From positions 62,001 to 126,000 of the forward strand of contig JAQJVL010000280.1 of the NCBI GenBank assembly GCA_035578905.1: a stretch of DNA of 64,000 bases, read 5' to 3'. The notes beneath the pieces were generated by a model. The model was not told the origin of the DNA. It did no database searches and saw nothing but the letters and a program-made list of their open reading frames with translations. Position numbers and translations under genes: made by a program. Below are positions 11,835 to 22,374 of the stretch, in pieces. How positions within the stretch are numbered: the first letter of the stretch is position 1; each line of letters opens with the position of its first letter. Source of the stretch: Stictocephala bisonia (lineage: Eukaryota > Arthropoda > Insecta > Hemiptera > Membracidae).

Positions 11835-12177
11835 AGAGCAACCCAACTACTGTGCTTAATGAAAAATTAAAATTCTCTACAAATATTTTATTTGATCGGA
11901 TTACAAATTTGAATTAACCGATGAAAGAAGACAGACGGCCAGATAGAAATAAAACTGTTCAAAGTCAAGTAAGTATTGGATAACATCGTTCCAGCTGCAC
12001 GCTCAATCCGGATCTAACCATCATATCAACCGGCAGTGTTATCGTGTGTTTTATTTTTATGTTTGTAAATATGTAATTTTCGTATAATGATTTTAATGTG
12101 ACTGTTTTGACAACGTACAATGGATGTGACCATGGAGTTCTTGCTCTGAAACCGGTAGTCCAATAAATAAGATTTTG
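11835..12177 (+). other. 3' non-coding part of the Penelope-like element
   Basis: No coding signal. It links the GIY-YIG end to the right terminal repeat at 12178. Confidence 0.5.
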
Positions 12178-12257
12178 TAGCTGAAGATGTCAAAGGTACG
12201 TTAACCTTATTATTTGTTAAATATATCAGCTCAGGAGGCTTTAACAATGAATAAAAT
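12178..12257 (+). repeat. 3' terminal repeat of the Penelope-like element
   Basis: GTAGCTGAAGATGTCAAAGG followed by the GTACGTTAACC...GAATAAA block that is also present at 3800-3866, with near identity over about 60 bases. The CTGAAGA sequence resembles the CUGANGA core of the hammerhead ribozymes known from Penelope-like elements, but I cannot draw a convincing full fold. Confidence 0.65.
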
Positions 12258-12272
12258 AAAGTATATTATTAA

Positions 12273-14077
12273 TTGAAACAACGTGGATTATAAAGATTTA
12301 ATCTGTTCACTCATATTTTCTATGCAAGCCAATTATACTGTTTCACAGCCGGTATGTTTATCTGGTGGTTCAGTTCAAAGTGTACCGTGAAAACGTAGCG
12401 AATCTTGTTGGCAAAAGCTGCATCCAACCAAACTGATGCTAAAATTCAGGTGTCATCGCCAAATGCAGTCATTTGCTTTCAGAATTGCCTCCTCTCAACA
12501 AAAATTTGATTGTGTACATACCAAGAAGAGTGGATCTGTATTCTGTGGGTATTTAATTCAGTAATAACAAGGTTACAACTAACTGGAAATAAGCTCTAAA
12601 TTACATAATCAAATTTTAAAATCTGGATGACAAAGACTGTAGTACAATCGATTGATAATAACTAAGCAGGTTTACTAAAAATAAATTTTAGTCACTTAGG
12701 ATGAATTAGTTTTTAAATTATGATCGGTAATGAAATGAGGCTAGACTGAACAACAGATAAATAATTATGTCATAACGAAAAATTCATGAAAACCTGATGT
12801 AATCGAAAGAAAACTATACACTTAGTCGGCTAATATAATAGGTCTAGCTGATATTTGCGATGAGATGCAGTCTGCAATATCAGCTAAATGCCAACTAGTG
12901 ATACAATGAAGATTTTGGGCAGCTAAATTATAAACTTATGAATAAAAACCGAGACGTTTGATAAGGCTTCAGTTCAGGAAAAATTATTTTCCGAATCTCT
13001 AAATTCATCGTATTTTGTTTAGAAAAGGTCTTCAACATGTTTCTCCCTCACTTGGGTTGATTCGTGATCGTTTTACAGTTTACATCGACATCAATGTGAA
13101 CAGGGGCCCGTTCAGTTAGTTTACGAATCAAAATTATCGTACTTTACCACATTTTACACTCCAACTGTGTTATTGTCTAACCTAGTCAGAAAACCATTCA
13201 ACAATTTGACAGGAAAAAATATCGTATGCTTAAATATTACACACAGTTTTGGCGATCTAAGATGTTTATGGAATAATAATTAATAGACATTCACCACGGA
13301 TATATATATATATGATTTGACGGAAAATAAACCAATAATGTTGTGTCACACGCTGCTAGAATGCCATTACCATATTTTATATGATATGATACGGTATTTT
13401 CTTACGTCAAATCATTGGACGATTCCCTGCTCAGATTAAAAAACAAAATAGACCTCACTCGACTCGCGAGAAATATACGATAATTTCATTTCCGAAAAGG
13501 AGCTGAACGGTTCCTTGCACGTACGTATACTACAACCGAGATGAACTTTCACCTAGAAAAGATGGGAAGTTCGATTCTAGGAATGTAAAGTGACCCGTTC
13601 TCGGGACCCTTTTGATTGAACGGTATATTTGATATGAACGAAAATATGCATAATTTCTATGGTGTACAGACTATTAGATTTGTATCGGAAACAGGTCTTT
13701 TTGAGCATCTTGAACCGGTTTTTTCATTCCCTTTCTTGGGTCATAAAGACACTAACCAGCACTTATGTTTTATTCACGCTATTTTAGGTTAGGTTACATG
13801 TGACTAGTAGACTCGACAACCAACATGTGAGATCGGTGCCTTCCCAGCTCTGTTCAATGGACTAGTTCATTTGACTGTTGTCGTGTACTACCTATTCTTA
13901 GGCGTATTGTTTAGTTCATAATTACACGTACCAAACTGATAACGTATGATTAAGGGTAAAATAATACACAAGGAAGCGCACATTTTTTATTTATAACTTA
14001 TAAAACTGTTTACTCTTACAACTAAACTAAGATCAAATACTGTAAGTTTCGAGTACTCGCACACCCCTATTTATTAA
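12273..14077. other. Right-hand interior of the hAT-like element
   Basis: About 1.8 kb with no reading frame that looks like a transposase. A short (TA)n run stands near 13300. It ends in the inverted terminal repeat at about 14062-14077. Confidence 0.5.
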
Positions 14078-14285
14078 TGATTTAAACCCATTGTTCCTCA
14101 TTAAACTAAGATAGCAATTTACAAACGGTGTGTTTTTAAAATATCAATATTGATGTCATGGACATCAAATATTTTCGATTTTATTTTTAGTAATTGCTCC
14201 TTAAGTTCATCAAAATTAGAGTTTTTAGAGTAGTGTTGGAGTCTACAAACACTATGCATGTTGTAAACTAAAATAAATTGACCTC
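14078..14285 (-). pseudogene. Endonuclease-side piece of the level-1 LINE
   Basis: The minus strand reads FILVYNMHSVCRLQHYSKNS, FDELKEQLLKIKSKIFDVHD and INIDILKTH, then GFKSLINR, and continues across the hAT-like insertion into KATRMDTTL at 3405-3380. This is the middle of an APE-type endonuclease. It shows that 1860-3409 and 14078-14285 were once one element. Confidence 0.6.
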
Positions 14286-14973
14286 AGATGCAATTTCATC
14301 AGTCGTTATTCTTCCATTTGTAAGAAGGAACTACGAGGGCCGTCTTCAATGTTTATGCAACTTCAAGAAATTGATCGTGCCATTTGTAAATTTGGCTTTT
14401 TTTCATCCTCTCGTCTCTGTAAGCTTGAATTAACATTTGAAGTGTCTCAGAAGATGACTTTTTAAGCAAACACAAAATTATATGTTTGCTCGTTCTTTAT
14501 TAAATGCCATTTTCCAAATGCGACAATGTAAACATGCAAACACGTGAAAATCACTCTCCATAGGGGAACATTGGTGGCTGAGCGATACTGGCGCTACCTA
14601 TATCCCTTCTCCAGGAGTAGTATCAAATGCTACACAACAATATTCCTACCGAAAACCATGCTGTGTTTTTGGACATTTATTTTGACCGAGAATTTTTTGA
14701 CTATCGTATATGTTAATCCCTTTTACTTCTAAAAACAAACAATCCAGTCTTCCTTCTGGTCCTGGGTTAACTGTTCAACATCCATCACTCAAGAAAATTT
14801 CAATAAAGGAATCAGATTCTTTTTTCTCACTTTCACTTGAACGTAAATTTTGAATTTTAGAAGCGAATGAATATGTACTTTGGTTGGTTTACTAGTGATA
14901 TAGGGTTTGAATTGATACCGTACAAAGTAATAAGAAATGAAATGTATCACTTACTATTTATGGATGTTTACAG
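14286..14973. other. Intron DNA before the first visible Myo9 exon
   Basis: The stretch includes CTACGAGGGCCGTC near 14330, like the start of a mariner-type inverted end, but I found no partner end. An uninformative 62-codon frame at 14544-14732 shows no known motif. AT-rich intron precedes the splice acceptor at 14973. Confidence 0.35.
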
Positions 14974-15131
14974 ATCCCTAACACATTTGATGAAGATACT
15001 GTGCAGAGGCAGTTACGTTACACAGGTATGCTAGAGACGGTGCGGATAAGGCAAGCTGGTTACAACGTGAGATTAACTTTTGATGAGTTCATACAGCTCT
15101 ACCGCATCCTATTGCCAAGAGGCCTGCTCAG
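14974..15131 (+). CDS. Myo9: Myosin IX exon a: end of motor domain
   Basis: Between TTTACAG and GGTATC borders, the exon reads IPNTFDEDTVQRQLRYTGML then ETVRIRQAGYNVRLTFDEF and IQLYRILLPRGLL. The QLRYTGMLETVRIRQAGY core is the diagnostic relay/SH1-helix region of myosin heads. It enters in phase 0 and leaves in phase 2 (AG), which with C of the next exon gives Ser. Assignment to class IX comes from the whole tail: four IQ motifs, a long Ser-rich linker and a C1 domain ahead of the expected RhoGAP. Such myosins are actin motors that switch off Rho. The 5' exons of the motor are upstream of the window. Confidence 0.92.
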
Positions 15132-15135
15132 GTAT

Positions 15136-15790
15136 CAATCAATCAATCAAAATATCTTTATTTCATATTAGTACATATTATACAGAAATAGTGTCAACCT
15201 TAATTATAATTTAAAGACCACAAACATTTAGTAACCTTAAACAATAAACATAGCAAACAATTCAACAAAAAACAATAGCAATAAAATCCCATTTTAATGG
15301 TTAAAAGTATAAATTCATTAATAGAGTAAAATGATGAGTCTTATCAAAAACTCTTTTAGTAATTTAAGAAATTTATTTTGATTTTTCTCCTGTTTAATAA
15401 TTTGTGGTAAACTGTCAAAAAACTTGTTTCCTTTAAAAGTAATTTTCTTTAAAAAAAAAAACACAGTCTATGTTGTTAAATCAGTTTATGTGATCTAGTA
15501 TTATATTGATGTACGGTGTTACCTATTGCAATTTTATTGTTCAAAAAAATGAATCTTATTGTCTCATAAATATATAGACTATAGACTGAAAATTTTAAGT
15601 TTTGAAAATATATGTTTAACAGAGTCTGATTGTTTCAAATTAAACATTATTCTTAGCGCTCTTTTTTGCTGAATTAAAATTCGTTCTAAATTTTTTGTAG
15701 TTGTGGTGCCATATATACAAATTCCATTTGTACTTATGTATATAAGGTACTTATGTAGTTCATTATAGCAATTTCTGTTGAACATGAATT
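15136..15790 (-). mobile_element. 5'-truncated LINE, 5 bp past a Myo9 splice donor
   Basis: An ATCAATCAATCAATC tail and AAATAAAGATATTTTG on the minus strand mark the 3' end (15136-15165). The coding remnant at 15785-15579 reads NLERILIQQKRALRIMFNLK, the RT tail motif 'L..lQKrAlRii'. The element is heavily truncated and decayed. It begins right after the donor GTATC at 15132-15136, so the donor may include tail bases of the element. Confidence 0.75.
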
Positions 15791-15956
15791 GTTACATTAC
15801 TTCCTAATAAAGACATCATACAGTGTACTAAAGGTTATAACCCTTTAAATGTTAATTTATGAAAATAAATATTTTTTTATTTTGTTACTTTAGTTATAAA
15901 TTTGTTTATTAATTCAGTAATTTAAATACATCATCTACTCATTTTTATGCTTTTAG

Positions 15957-16182
15957 CTCGCAGAATGATGTAAAAGATTTCTTACTAACATTGAACTTGA
16001 ATCGAGACAACTATCAAGTGGGCAGCAGTAAAATCTTCATGCGTGAGTGTGAGAAGCTTAAGTTAGATTACAGACTTCACCAACAGATCATGGCTGGTAT
16101 TGTAACTGTGCAACGATGGTTCCGATCTGTGTTGGAGCGCAGGCGGTTTCTGAGGTTACGAGAAGCGGTGATCACTATACAG
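15957..16182 (+). CDS. Myo9: Myosin IX exon b: converter, lever and first IQ motif
   Basis: Acceptor TTTTAG at 15956, donor GTCAGT at 16183. Reads SQNDVKDFLLTLNLNRDNYQ, VGSSKIFMRECEKLKLDYRL, then HQQIMAGIVTVQRWFRSVLE and RRRFLRLREAVITIQ. VGSSKIFMRE is the converter motif (usually G.TKVF.R), and VTVQRWFRSVLERRRF is the first IQ calmodulin-binding motif. The final TIQ opens the second IQ motif, which is finished by the exon at 21365. Incoming phase 2, outgoing phase 0, both matching the neighbours. Confidence 0.93.
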
Positions 16183-16427
16183 GTCAGTAGTGAAAAATTA
16201 TTATAGTTTGATTTAAAAACTAATGTTGACTTATATTTTCTTCTGAAAAACTTATAATTCTTAGTTTTAAATATATTTTTCAGTAATATCTTGTACAGAT
16301 TCTTGAGTATTAAGTAAATTCTTATTGTATATATTAGTATTTTATCTAAGAATATACTTTATTAATAAGATTATATAGTAGTAAGTAGAATAACCTCAAA
16401 AGACACTGTTTACTTCCATTAACTATA

Positions 16428-17501
16428 CAGGGTGTCTTTTTTTAAATGGGCCACCATTGTGATCTTGGAAACCATAAGTATGACAGAAAACTTTAAATGG
16501 GGAACATTACCTTGATTTTACAGATAATTAAAGATACATATTTCAAATTTTGAAAAATGGCCGCCATTTTCCAATATAACGGTCAACTTTGGTTTTTCTT
16601 ATGGAGCACACTATATTTCATAATAGTTTTAGATAGAAATTTTATTTTTAAGATTTTTTTAAATTCTTGGTATTTTTCTGATGTTTTGCTTAATAACGTA
16701 GATATGACAGATCAAACTGTTCAGATTCCTTATGGAGCTTACCATTTAAATACATGTTTTGTTTAAATATACATTTCAAAAAAATTATTTAATTTGCAAA
16801 CATTACAACAAAAATTTAGAAAATGTATGTCTAGCTAACCTTTTTTTCAGAAATTTAAAGAAATATGTCACTATTTTGTCGAAGATAAATTGATGTTGGC
16901 AGCACTGTTACCATTATCAGCTGTTTAAGGCCACTTCCAATACAGATCGTCAGCTGTATTAAAAGTCGTGTTAAACAGCTGATAATGGTAACAATGCTGC
17001 AAACATCAGTTTATCTTTGACAAAATAGTAACATATATATTTAAATTTCTGTGTATTATAATTTAATACACTAATTTATCAAATCATGAAAAAGGAATAG
17101 CTAGGCATACATTTTCCAAATGTTTGTTGTAATATTTGCAGATTAAATCATTTTTTTAAATGTATATTTAAAAATACTTTTATTTCAATGCTAAGCTCCA
17201 TAAGGAATCTGAACAGTTTGAGCTCTCGTATCTACGTTATTTAGCAAAATATCGAAAACTACAAAGAATAAAAAAGTCTTAAAATTACAATTTCTATCTA
17301 AAAATATCATTAAGTATAGGGGGTTGCATAAAAAGAAACAAAGTTGACCACCATATTGGAAAATGGTGGCCATTTTTTTCAAAATTTGAAATCTGTAATT
17401 TTAATTGTCTCTAAAAACAAGGTAAGGTCCCCATATAAAGTTTATTGCAGACTTAAGGTTTACAAGATCACAATGGTGGTCCATTTAAAAAAGACACCCT
17501 G
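16428..17501. mobile_element. Foldback element, about 1.07 kb, TA target
   Basis: Each end starts CAGGGTGTCTTTTTT (inverted at the right), flanked by TA. The two halves are inverted copies of each other over nearly their whole length (about 500 bases per arm), meeting at a short spacer near 16930-16960. Arms differ by scattered substitutions, so the hairpin is old. Parallel pseudo-frames starting M.AIFQY on both strands (16557 + and 17382 -) only mirror the inverted repeat. TIR and TA target suggest a mariner/Tc1-type MITE made of two inverted copies. Confidence 0.85.
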
Positions 17502-17716
17502 TATATAAACAATTGCAACTTTTCATTAAAGCTTAATTTCTTAGAATCAAAGAAGAAACTATCAAGTTGTTTTTAGATCTGAGTAAACCCTTTGATTTAG
17601 TTTATTTAGCCATTTTTAAAAAATACTTACAAATCTCAATTTTTAAGTGTGATCCTTAGGTTTGATAGTAAATTATGTGAGCGATTAGCACCATCTTGTT
17701 GAAATAAAATTTTCTT

Positions 17717-18489
17717 TCAACACATTGAATGCTGACAACATTTTTTAATCTATATGTATAGTAAAAAATTTTTTGTTGTTGTAAACTAACTTTATGTTGT
17801 ATATACTGAAATCAATTTCAGAAGTGATCTCAGGAATTTTTTCCCAAAAAATAAATATTTTTTTTTTCGTTGTCTGCCAGCGGTCCTTGAACCATGTGGG
17901 ACGTTTCATTATTTTTTATCATTGAAATATTGCTAATTTCACAAAATATAATAAATGTTCTAAACACTAATAATATACACAACTAACTACTAATAATTAT
18001 ATTTATACATATTTCTTATGCTGTTTCAACGTTAATTGTCCATTATGATATTTGTCGAAACATTGACTCTTGTCACCTTAACTGGAAGTTGAGTCAAACA
18101 GTTCACTACTACTGTCATCTATAATGGACAAATCACTTTCATCACTAGACATGTTTATAATGTAAGAAGCACTATAATATCAATAAGAAATTATACACTA
18201 ATAAATATAACATAATAGCAAACAGAACTAATAATACAAGTCACACAAATCCAATAGGTTGTGGAACACCGGCGCACCATGCACTGTACACACCCGATTC
18301 ACAAACAACAAGCATCAAAGTCGCAGGCATAGTGTAGGCAATATGCAATAAAGGTTGCAACAGTCTACGAGAACAAACTGCGTTGTACCAAATGAAATAA
18401 CTTAGTGTTGTAAGACGTTGGCAATCCACACGCTACCTACTGGAGTGCTTCATGGCACGCCGGCGGACCATCAGCAGTCAATGTGTTAA
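17717..18489. mobile_element. piggyBac-derived MITE, about 0.77 kb
   Basis: The right end reads GCAGTCAATGTG then TTAA (18486-18489). The left end reads TCAA then CACATTGAATGCTGA (17717-17735). The inverted ends CACATTGAMTGCTGA match, with one TTAA mutated to TCAA. On the minus strand at about 18152-18090 a short acidic start MSSDESDLSIIDDSSELFD can be read, typical of piggyBac transposase N-termini, so this is an internal-deletion derivative. It splits the LINE reverse transcriptase at 17510-19880. Confidence 0.75.
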
Positions 18490-18824
18490 TTAACCAAAAC
18501 CCTGAAAAAATGCATTCATCGTTGGAGCATATTAAATAAGGGTGTCCCTTAGGGATCCAACTTAGGCCCCTTATTTTTTATCAATAACATAGTTGATGTT
18601 TTTCCTAGATATAAACTTATTCTGTATGCGTATGATACAACTCTGATAAATGCTGACCATGATTTTGAACAACTTGAAGTCAATACATATTTTTAACTAA
18701 AAAATTAAATTCTTATTTTGAAAATGTTTGTAGAAAGGACATGAACTCAACAAAAAGTAATTACACTTCATTTAAAACAAGAAATGAACAAACTTCTGAT
18801 GGTCCAGTTAGTATCTTCCTAAGT

Positions 18825-18995
18825 GGTTGGGTTAAAGGGCACTGGGCCAGGAATTAGTATAGTGGAGAGATAGGACATCAGCAAACTTACTTTCGAAGAC
18901 AAGTTCACTAACACCATAGTAGTAGTAATATACACAAAAGAAACACATAATCACACAAATATTCATTGCCAAAGTTTGCTGATGTTCTATCTCTC
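18825..18995. repeat. Small foldback repeat inside the LINE
   Basis: GGAGAGATAGGACATCAGCA (18865) is mirrored by TTTGCTGATGTTCTATCTCTCC (from 18974; quoted part is 20 bases or fewer in each match). Related copies without the second arm occur at 53675-53810, 56935-57065 and, inverted, at 48250-48425. The left flank GGGTTAAAGGGCACTGGGCC is also found near 21660. The family is not one I can name. Confidence 0.6.
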
Positions 18996-19279
18996 CAATG
19001 TACTATCTTCTTAAGTGATAATCCAATTTCAGATAAAAATTTCAACAGGTTCCAGGGTGTAATTATAGACTCGAAGTTAAGTTGGAATGAGTATATTGAT
19101 AACCTTTGCTCCAAATTAGCCACTGGTTAGCAAATAGTTTGTAGAATTTCTAAATTAAGCAACTTGAAATTACCTTTAAATTGCTATTGCGCTTTAATGT
19201 ATTCACATATATTTTTTCAATTCTTTATGGAGGTTTTCAACAAATAAGAACATAAACAGTCTTTACACTGCAAAAAAAT

Positions 19280-19495
19280 CTATTTATTTATTATTATTTA
19301 TTTATTTATTCATAAGACGCCAATCGTCAAGATATGGGCGAATATGGATTTCGAATGAGTGTGGATGAGCGAATGTAGTCATTGTTACAAACTAAGGCCG
19401 ACTATTCCTTAGAAAGTGTCATTAATTAATAGCCTAATGACAAATGAACAGCCGGTGGTTATCAGCTGATCCTTCTCAAAATTTATTATGACACT
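19280..19495 (-). mobile_element. SINE or LINE 3' end with AATA-type tail
   Basis: On the minus strand the piece ends GACGATTGGCGTCTTATGAA followed by a run of AATA/ATAA repeats, the look of a retroelement tail. No protein is coded. It interrupts the last part of the LINE C-terminal coding region. Confidence 0.45.
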
Positions 19496-19880
19496 GATTG
19501 GGATCCATAAGATACATAGAACTTTTGCTACCCAAGGAATCATTTAGACCTTATTATATTAAAAACAATCTTTTGACTGTTCCTTCAGTGTACATTTATT
19601 GATGCATTCTATTAGATAAATAATACACTTAAAATAAAAAAGCTCACACATATCATACAAGACAAGCACACTCTGTAGGGAGCCACAGATTGCAACTTGT
19701 CAATAAAAAACCATCTTACATTTGGAAGAGGTATTTTTGCCAATTGAGACAAAACAACCAAAATTTAGTGGATAGAAAAATGTTTAAATCTAGATTATGA
19801 GAATGGCCTGTCAAACAAAATTTTACTAACAAAATCCTCATTCCTTCTTTCTTTTGTACTTCATATCAAGCTTAACTTTA

Positions 19881-21364
19881 TTCTATAATACTTTTAGCAT
19901 ATGACGGTTTTTCCTTTTTAAGGGCCAATGTCATCCGCTAAATAATTAATTTGTGACCACGGATAACCCAGCTTCATTGGCAGGGTAGCTTCCAGAGGTC
20001 TGTGTCGTATTTAGGTGTTTGATCAGAAGCACGAAATAATAATACTATTTAATTGTGCTGAATCATCACCTCCAACGTATAAATGAAAATAAAAAGATAA
20101 TGTCTGCGTAGTTAAATAAAAAGTTCTATTTATATCCTGTAATATCCACTGGTGTTGGAGGAGGGTATGGGGGTTAATGCACTACCCTTAATCGTTTGGC
20201 ATTGAGTTTGCACATTTCGCAGCATAGGGATGTCAATCCAATTGTTGTTCGTCCCAAACGTAAACGATTAAACTGTTTCCCCGACAAATCATATTTGTGA
20301 AACATGTAATACTTATATTTACTACTATAAAGTCACCTGAAGGTTAATCATGGTGTTACATAACTTGAGGGTGTTATCATCGTATAATTAATGCTACAGG
20401 ATTATAAGAAGTATACCATGGTAATCTAATGTCGAGTATAGATCTGGAGAATTTGCTTTTTTATTTATCTCTGAATATTCCAGAATTATTTTTTTAAGAT
20501 TAATTACCTGTTTACTTTTTTTTGTACAGCTATTATAACTGTATACAGTCACCAGTACTATACCTCTTTACTCTGAAGTAGTAAACATAATCAACGTAAT
20601 ATATTTTCAGAGAATAATTATCAGTCCCGCAACGTAGTGTATAAACTGATATCTAAGTTGTATGTAACCTGGTAGGTTTGTCACTGTATAATACCACCTT
20701 TGGGTTTCACCGGAAAATTGTTATTATGGGTTTCTCCATTGTACATTGTTTCTAAAAAGTATGACACTTGTATACCGTGTAGATATCAACACCATACACA
20801 GCCCCAAGGATTACATGTCTGTACACTACAACTATAACGTAATTAGGTAGTATGTTAGCTAGTGGTAGCAAACTACAACGTTCATAACGTATCTTCCAAC
20901 ATATATATAAAAGTACAGTTGTACGTATAGACACTATGTACGATATTAGCATTACTCATGAGAAGGATCGTTACTGCTTGGGTGTGTTTGTCTTGAGAGT
21001 GAGAATGAAAAGGACTTATATAGGCAGGTTCTCGAGATATTTACCACGTCCCCATCCACACATTACCGGTGGAAGAGTGGGAGCATACTCCCCCTACGGT
21101 GTGTTTGAGGCAATACCTGTCGGTCTAGGTTGGTGAACAATAAAACATCTTTGGTGGATTACAAACAAACTTTCCCATGTCGCCAAAGTGAGTCATTAAA
21201 AGCAGTTCATTAATACTCTTAAAGTTTATAATAAATTATTCTACAAATAGTTTTATATATAGCCTAGTTCTAGTTGACAGTTTTAGGCCTAGTTTTATAT
21301 AAAGCCTAGTATTTATATGCTAATGTATAAATAAAGGTAATGTTGAAGTTTGTCATGTATCTAG
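19881..21364. other. Intron, possibly with a solo LTR
   Basis: No coding sequence. 20890-21170 has CATATATATAAAAG (TATA-like, about 20900) and AATAAAA (21141), an arrangement seen in LTRs, with higher GC than its surroundings. I could not find clear TG...CA ends or a target duplication, so a solo LTR is only a possibility. 21183-21340 holds short repeats of CCTAGTTTTATATA type next to the Myo9 acceptor. Confidence 0.3.
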
Positions 21365-21568
21365 GCATGTTGGCGAGGAATCCAGACACGCCGCCAGCTA
21401 TGTCAGGGACGACAGTGGCAGGCAGCAGCGCTGCAAATACAGACTGCATGGCGTTCCTACACTACTATGCGCTGGTACCAGAAACTGCGCCGCAGCATAA
21501 TGCACTTTCAAGCACATGCTCGAGGCTATCTTACCCGAGCTCGCTTAAAAAGCATGACTAATAACAAG
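21365..21568 (+). CDS. Myo9: Myosin IX exon c: IQ motifs 2 to 4
   Basis: The acceptor is TATCTAG at 21358-21364 and the donor is GTTAGT at 21569. The 68 codons read ACWRGIQTRRQLCQGRQWQ, then AALQIQTAWRSYTTMRWYQK and IMHFQAHARGYLTRARLK. Joined to the previous exon the first IQ becomes TIQACWRGIQTRR, exactly the expected IQxxxRGxxxR spacing, and this decided the start over the later AG sites (21385, 21397, 21421). Two more IQ motifs follow. Phase 0 on both sides. Two other frames that are open here are shadows. Confidence 0.92.
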
Positions 21569-21654
21569 GTTAGTTTATGTGGTGTTAAATCTGCTCAAAA
21601 CCTGTGTACATTGCTTATGGAATTAGTCAAAGATTCAGATGATCGTTATTATAG

Positions 21655-21708
21655 GTTAGGTTAAAGGGCACTAGGCCAGGAATTAGTGATCATTATTATT
21701 ATTATTAT
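21655..21708. repeat. Conserved repeat edge with (ATT)n
   Basis: GGTTAAAGGGCACTAGGCCA here matches 18830-18860 almost exactly and then ends in an ATT microsatellite. It looks like the edge of an interspersed repeat, perhaps a retroelement 3' end. Confidence 0.4.
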
Positions 21709-22374
21709 TAAAGTAGAACCTTGATATTTTGACACTGTAGTCTTAAGGGGTCTCGAACTATCAAAATGTCGAACTCCACGAATTATATGGGGACATTTAA
21801 CATAGGGAGCATTAAAACACAAGATTAATTAGAAATTACGTAAGTTTAATGAATAATCAAAAGTAAACAAAAATTAATGAAAATTATCAAAATGAATTAC
21901 CAGTTAATTACGTAATTACTCCAGTTCCTTTACATATTTTGTATTACATAAAAGTACAAAAGATTTTGTAATTTTAACTGTTTTTCACTTTGGTTTCTTC
22001 GCTGTGTCACTTTAACACGTAGTTTTCAAAGGAAAAGTATGTTTATGGCAGCCATTCCTTACACCTGCAGGTAGTTGGAGAATTCTCTCGATGAACTTGA
22101 AACTTTTGCTGTGGCTTTATTTTAGTTTTTGGACGTTTTCTTCGTCATCTTTTGAGTATTCTTCATTCTCTTTGCTTGGTTTTAAAGAAGTAACAATTTC
22201 TTCATCTAAGGTTGGTCTGCTTTCTTTATCTTTTTCATCCAGTCTTTGACATCACCAGCTAATGCTCCTTCACATCCTGGAATCTTCTCCATCAAATTGG
22301 TAAGGTTATTATTGTTGAATTCTTCTTTGAACTCATTTCCTTCATCGTCCAAGAGCTTCCTCCAAGAACCAGAG
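21709..22374 (-). pseudogene. Tigger/jerky-like transposon remnant
   Basis: The left edge GTAGAACCTTGATATTTTGA resembles Tigger/pogo inverted ends. On the minus strand from 22374 the translation reads SWRKLLDDEGNEFKEEF, NNLTNLMEKIPGCEGAL and DVKDWMKKIKKADQP, matching the C-terminal part of Tigger transposases. The rest is lost or broken. The edge at 22374 abuts a TTAA. Confidence 0.6.

Larger units (their letters stand above)
3761..12257 (+). mobile_element. Penelope-like retroelement carrying nested insertions (level 3)
   Basis: Penelope-type reverse transcriptase (4760-5772 and 10765-11280) and a GIY-YIG endonuclease (about 11530-11720) lie in the same order and strand. The element is bounded by related terminal repeats (3757-3866 and 12178-12257). 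AAAGTATATTAYTAA occurs at 3746-3760 and again at 12258-12272, a likely 15-bp target duplication. It is interrupted by a minus-strand LINE fragment (3945-4745) and by a LINE-in-LINE block (5774-10757). Its own coding parts contain several stops. Confidence 0.75.
3410..14077. mobile_element. hAT-like non-autonomous element carrying nested insertions (level 2)
   Basis: CAGGGGTGTGCAAGTA at 3410 and the inverted TACTCGCACACCCCT ending near 14076 form terminal inverted repeats of the hAT kind. The flanking LINE carries ATTAACAA on one side and ATTAATAA on the other (read on the minus strand), a near-perfect 8-bp target duplication, as hAT elements make. The LINE reading frame resumes across the insertion. 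Without the Penelope-like insert (about 3761-12257) the element would be roughly 2.2 kb. I found no transposase in its own DNA (3410-3760 and 12273-14077). Confidence 0.7.
17510..19880 (+). pseudogene. Decayed Jockey/CR1-like LINE with three insertions
   Basis: Scattered frames follow the RT order: CFLDLSKPFDLVYLAIFKKY (17555-17617), GVPLG near 18541 (the (V/C)PQGS motif), LFFINNIVDVF, YDTTLINADHDFEQLEVNT (18620-18690; YADD changed to YAYD), FQGVIIDSKLSWNEYIDN (19050-19103), YYIKNNLLTVPSVYIYECIL-like text (about 19550-19610) and NKKPSYIWKRYF. It is interrupted by 17717-18489, 18825-18995 and 19280-19495. Many stops mean it is inactive. Confidence 0.7.

Noticed and set aside
14330..14540. Mariner element
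   Set aside because: Only one end-like sequence (CTACGAGGGCCGTC) is present, with no partner and no transposase.
16557..17382. Two related proteins starting M.AIFQY on opposite strands
   Set aside because: They are mirror images produced by the foldback element and show no protein motif.
18241..18429. 62-codon minus-strand gene
   Set aside because: Lies inside the piggyBac-derived MITE and has no motif.
21340..21561. 73-codon frame over the IQ exon
   Set aside because: Wrong frame; the IQ motifs are read in the frame that joins the exon at 15957 in phase 0.
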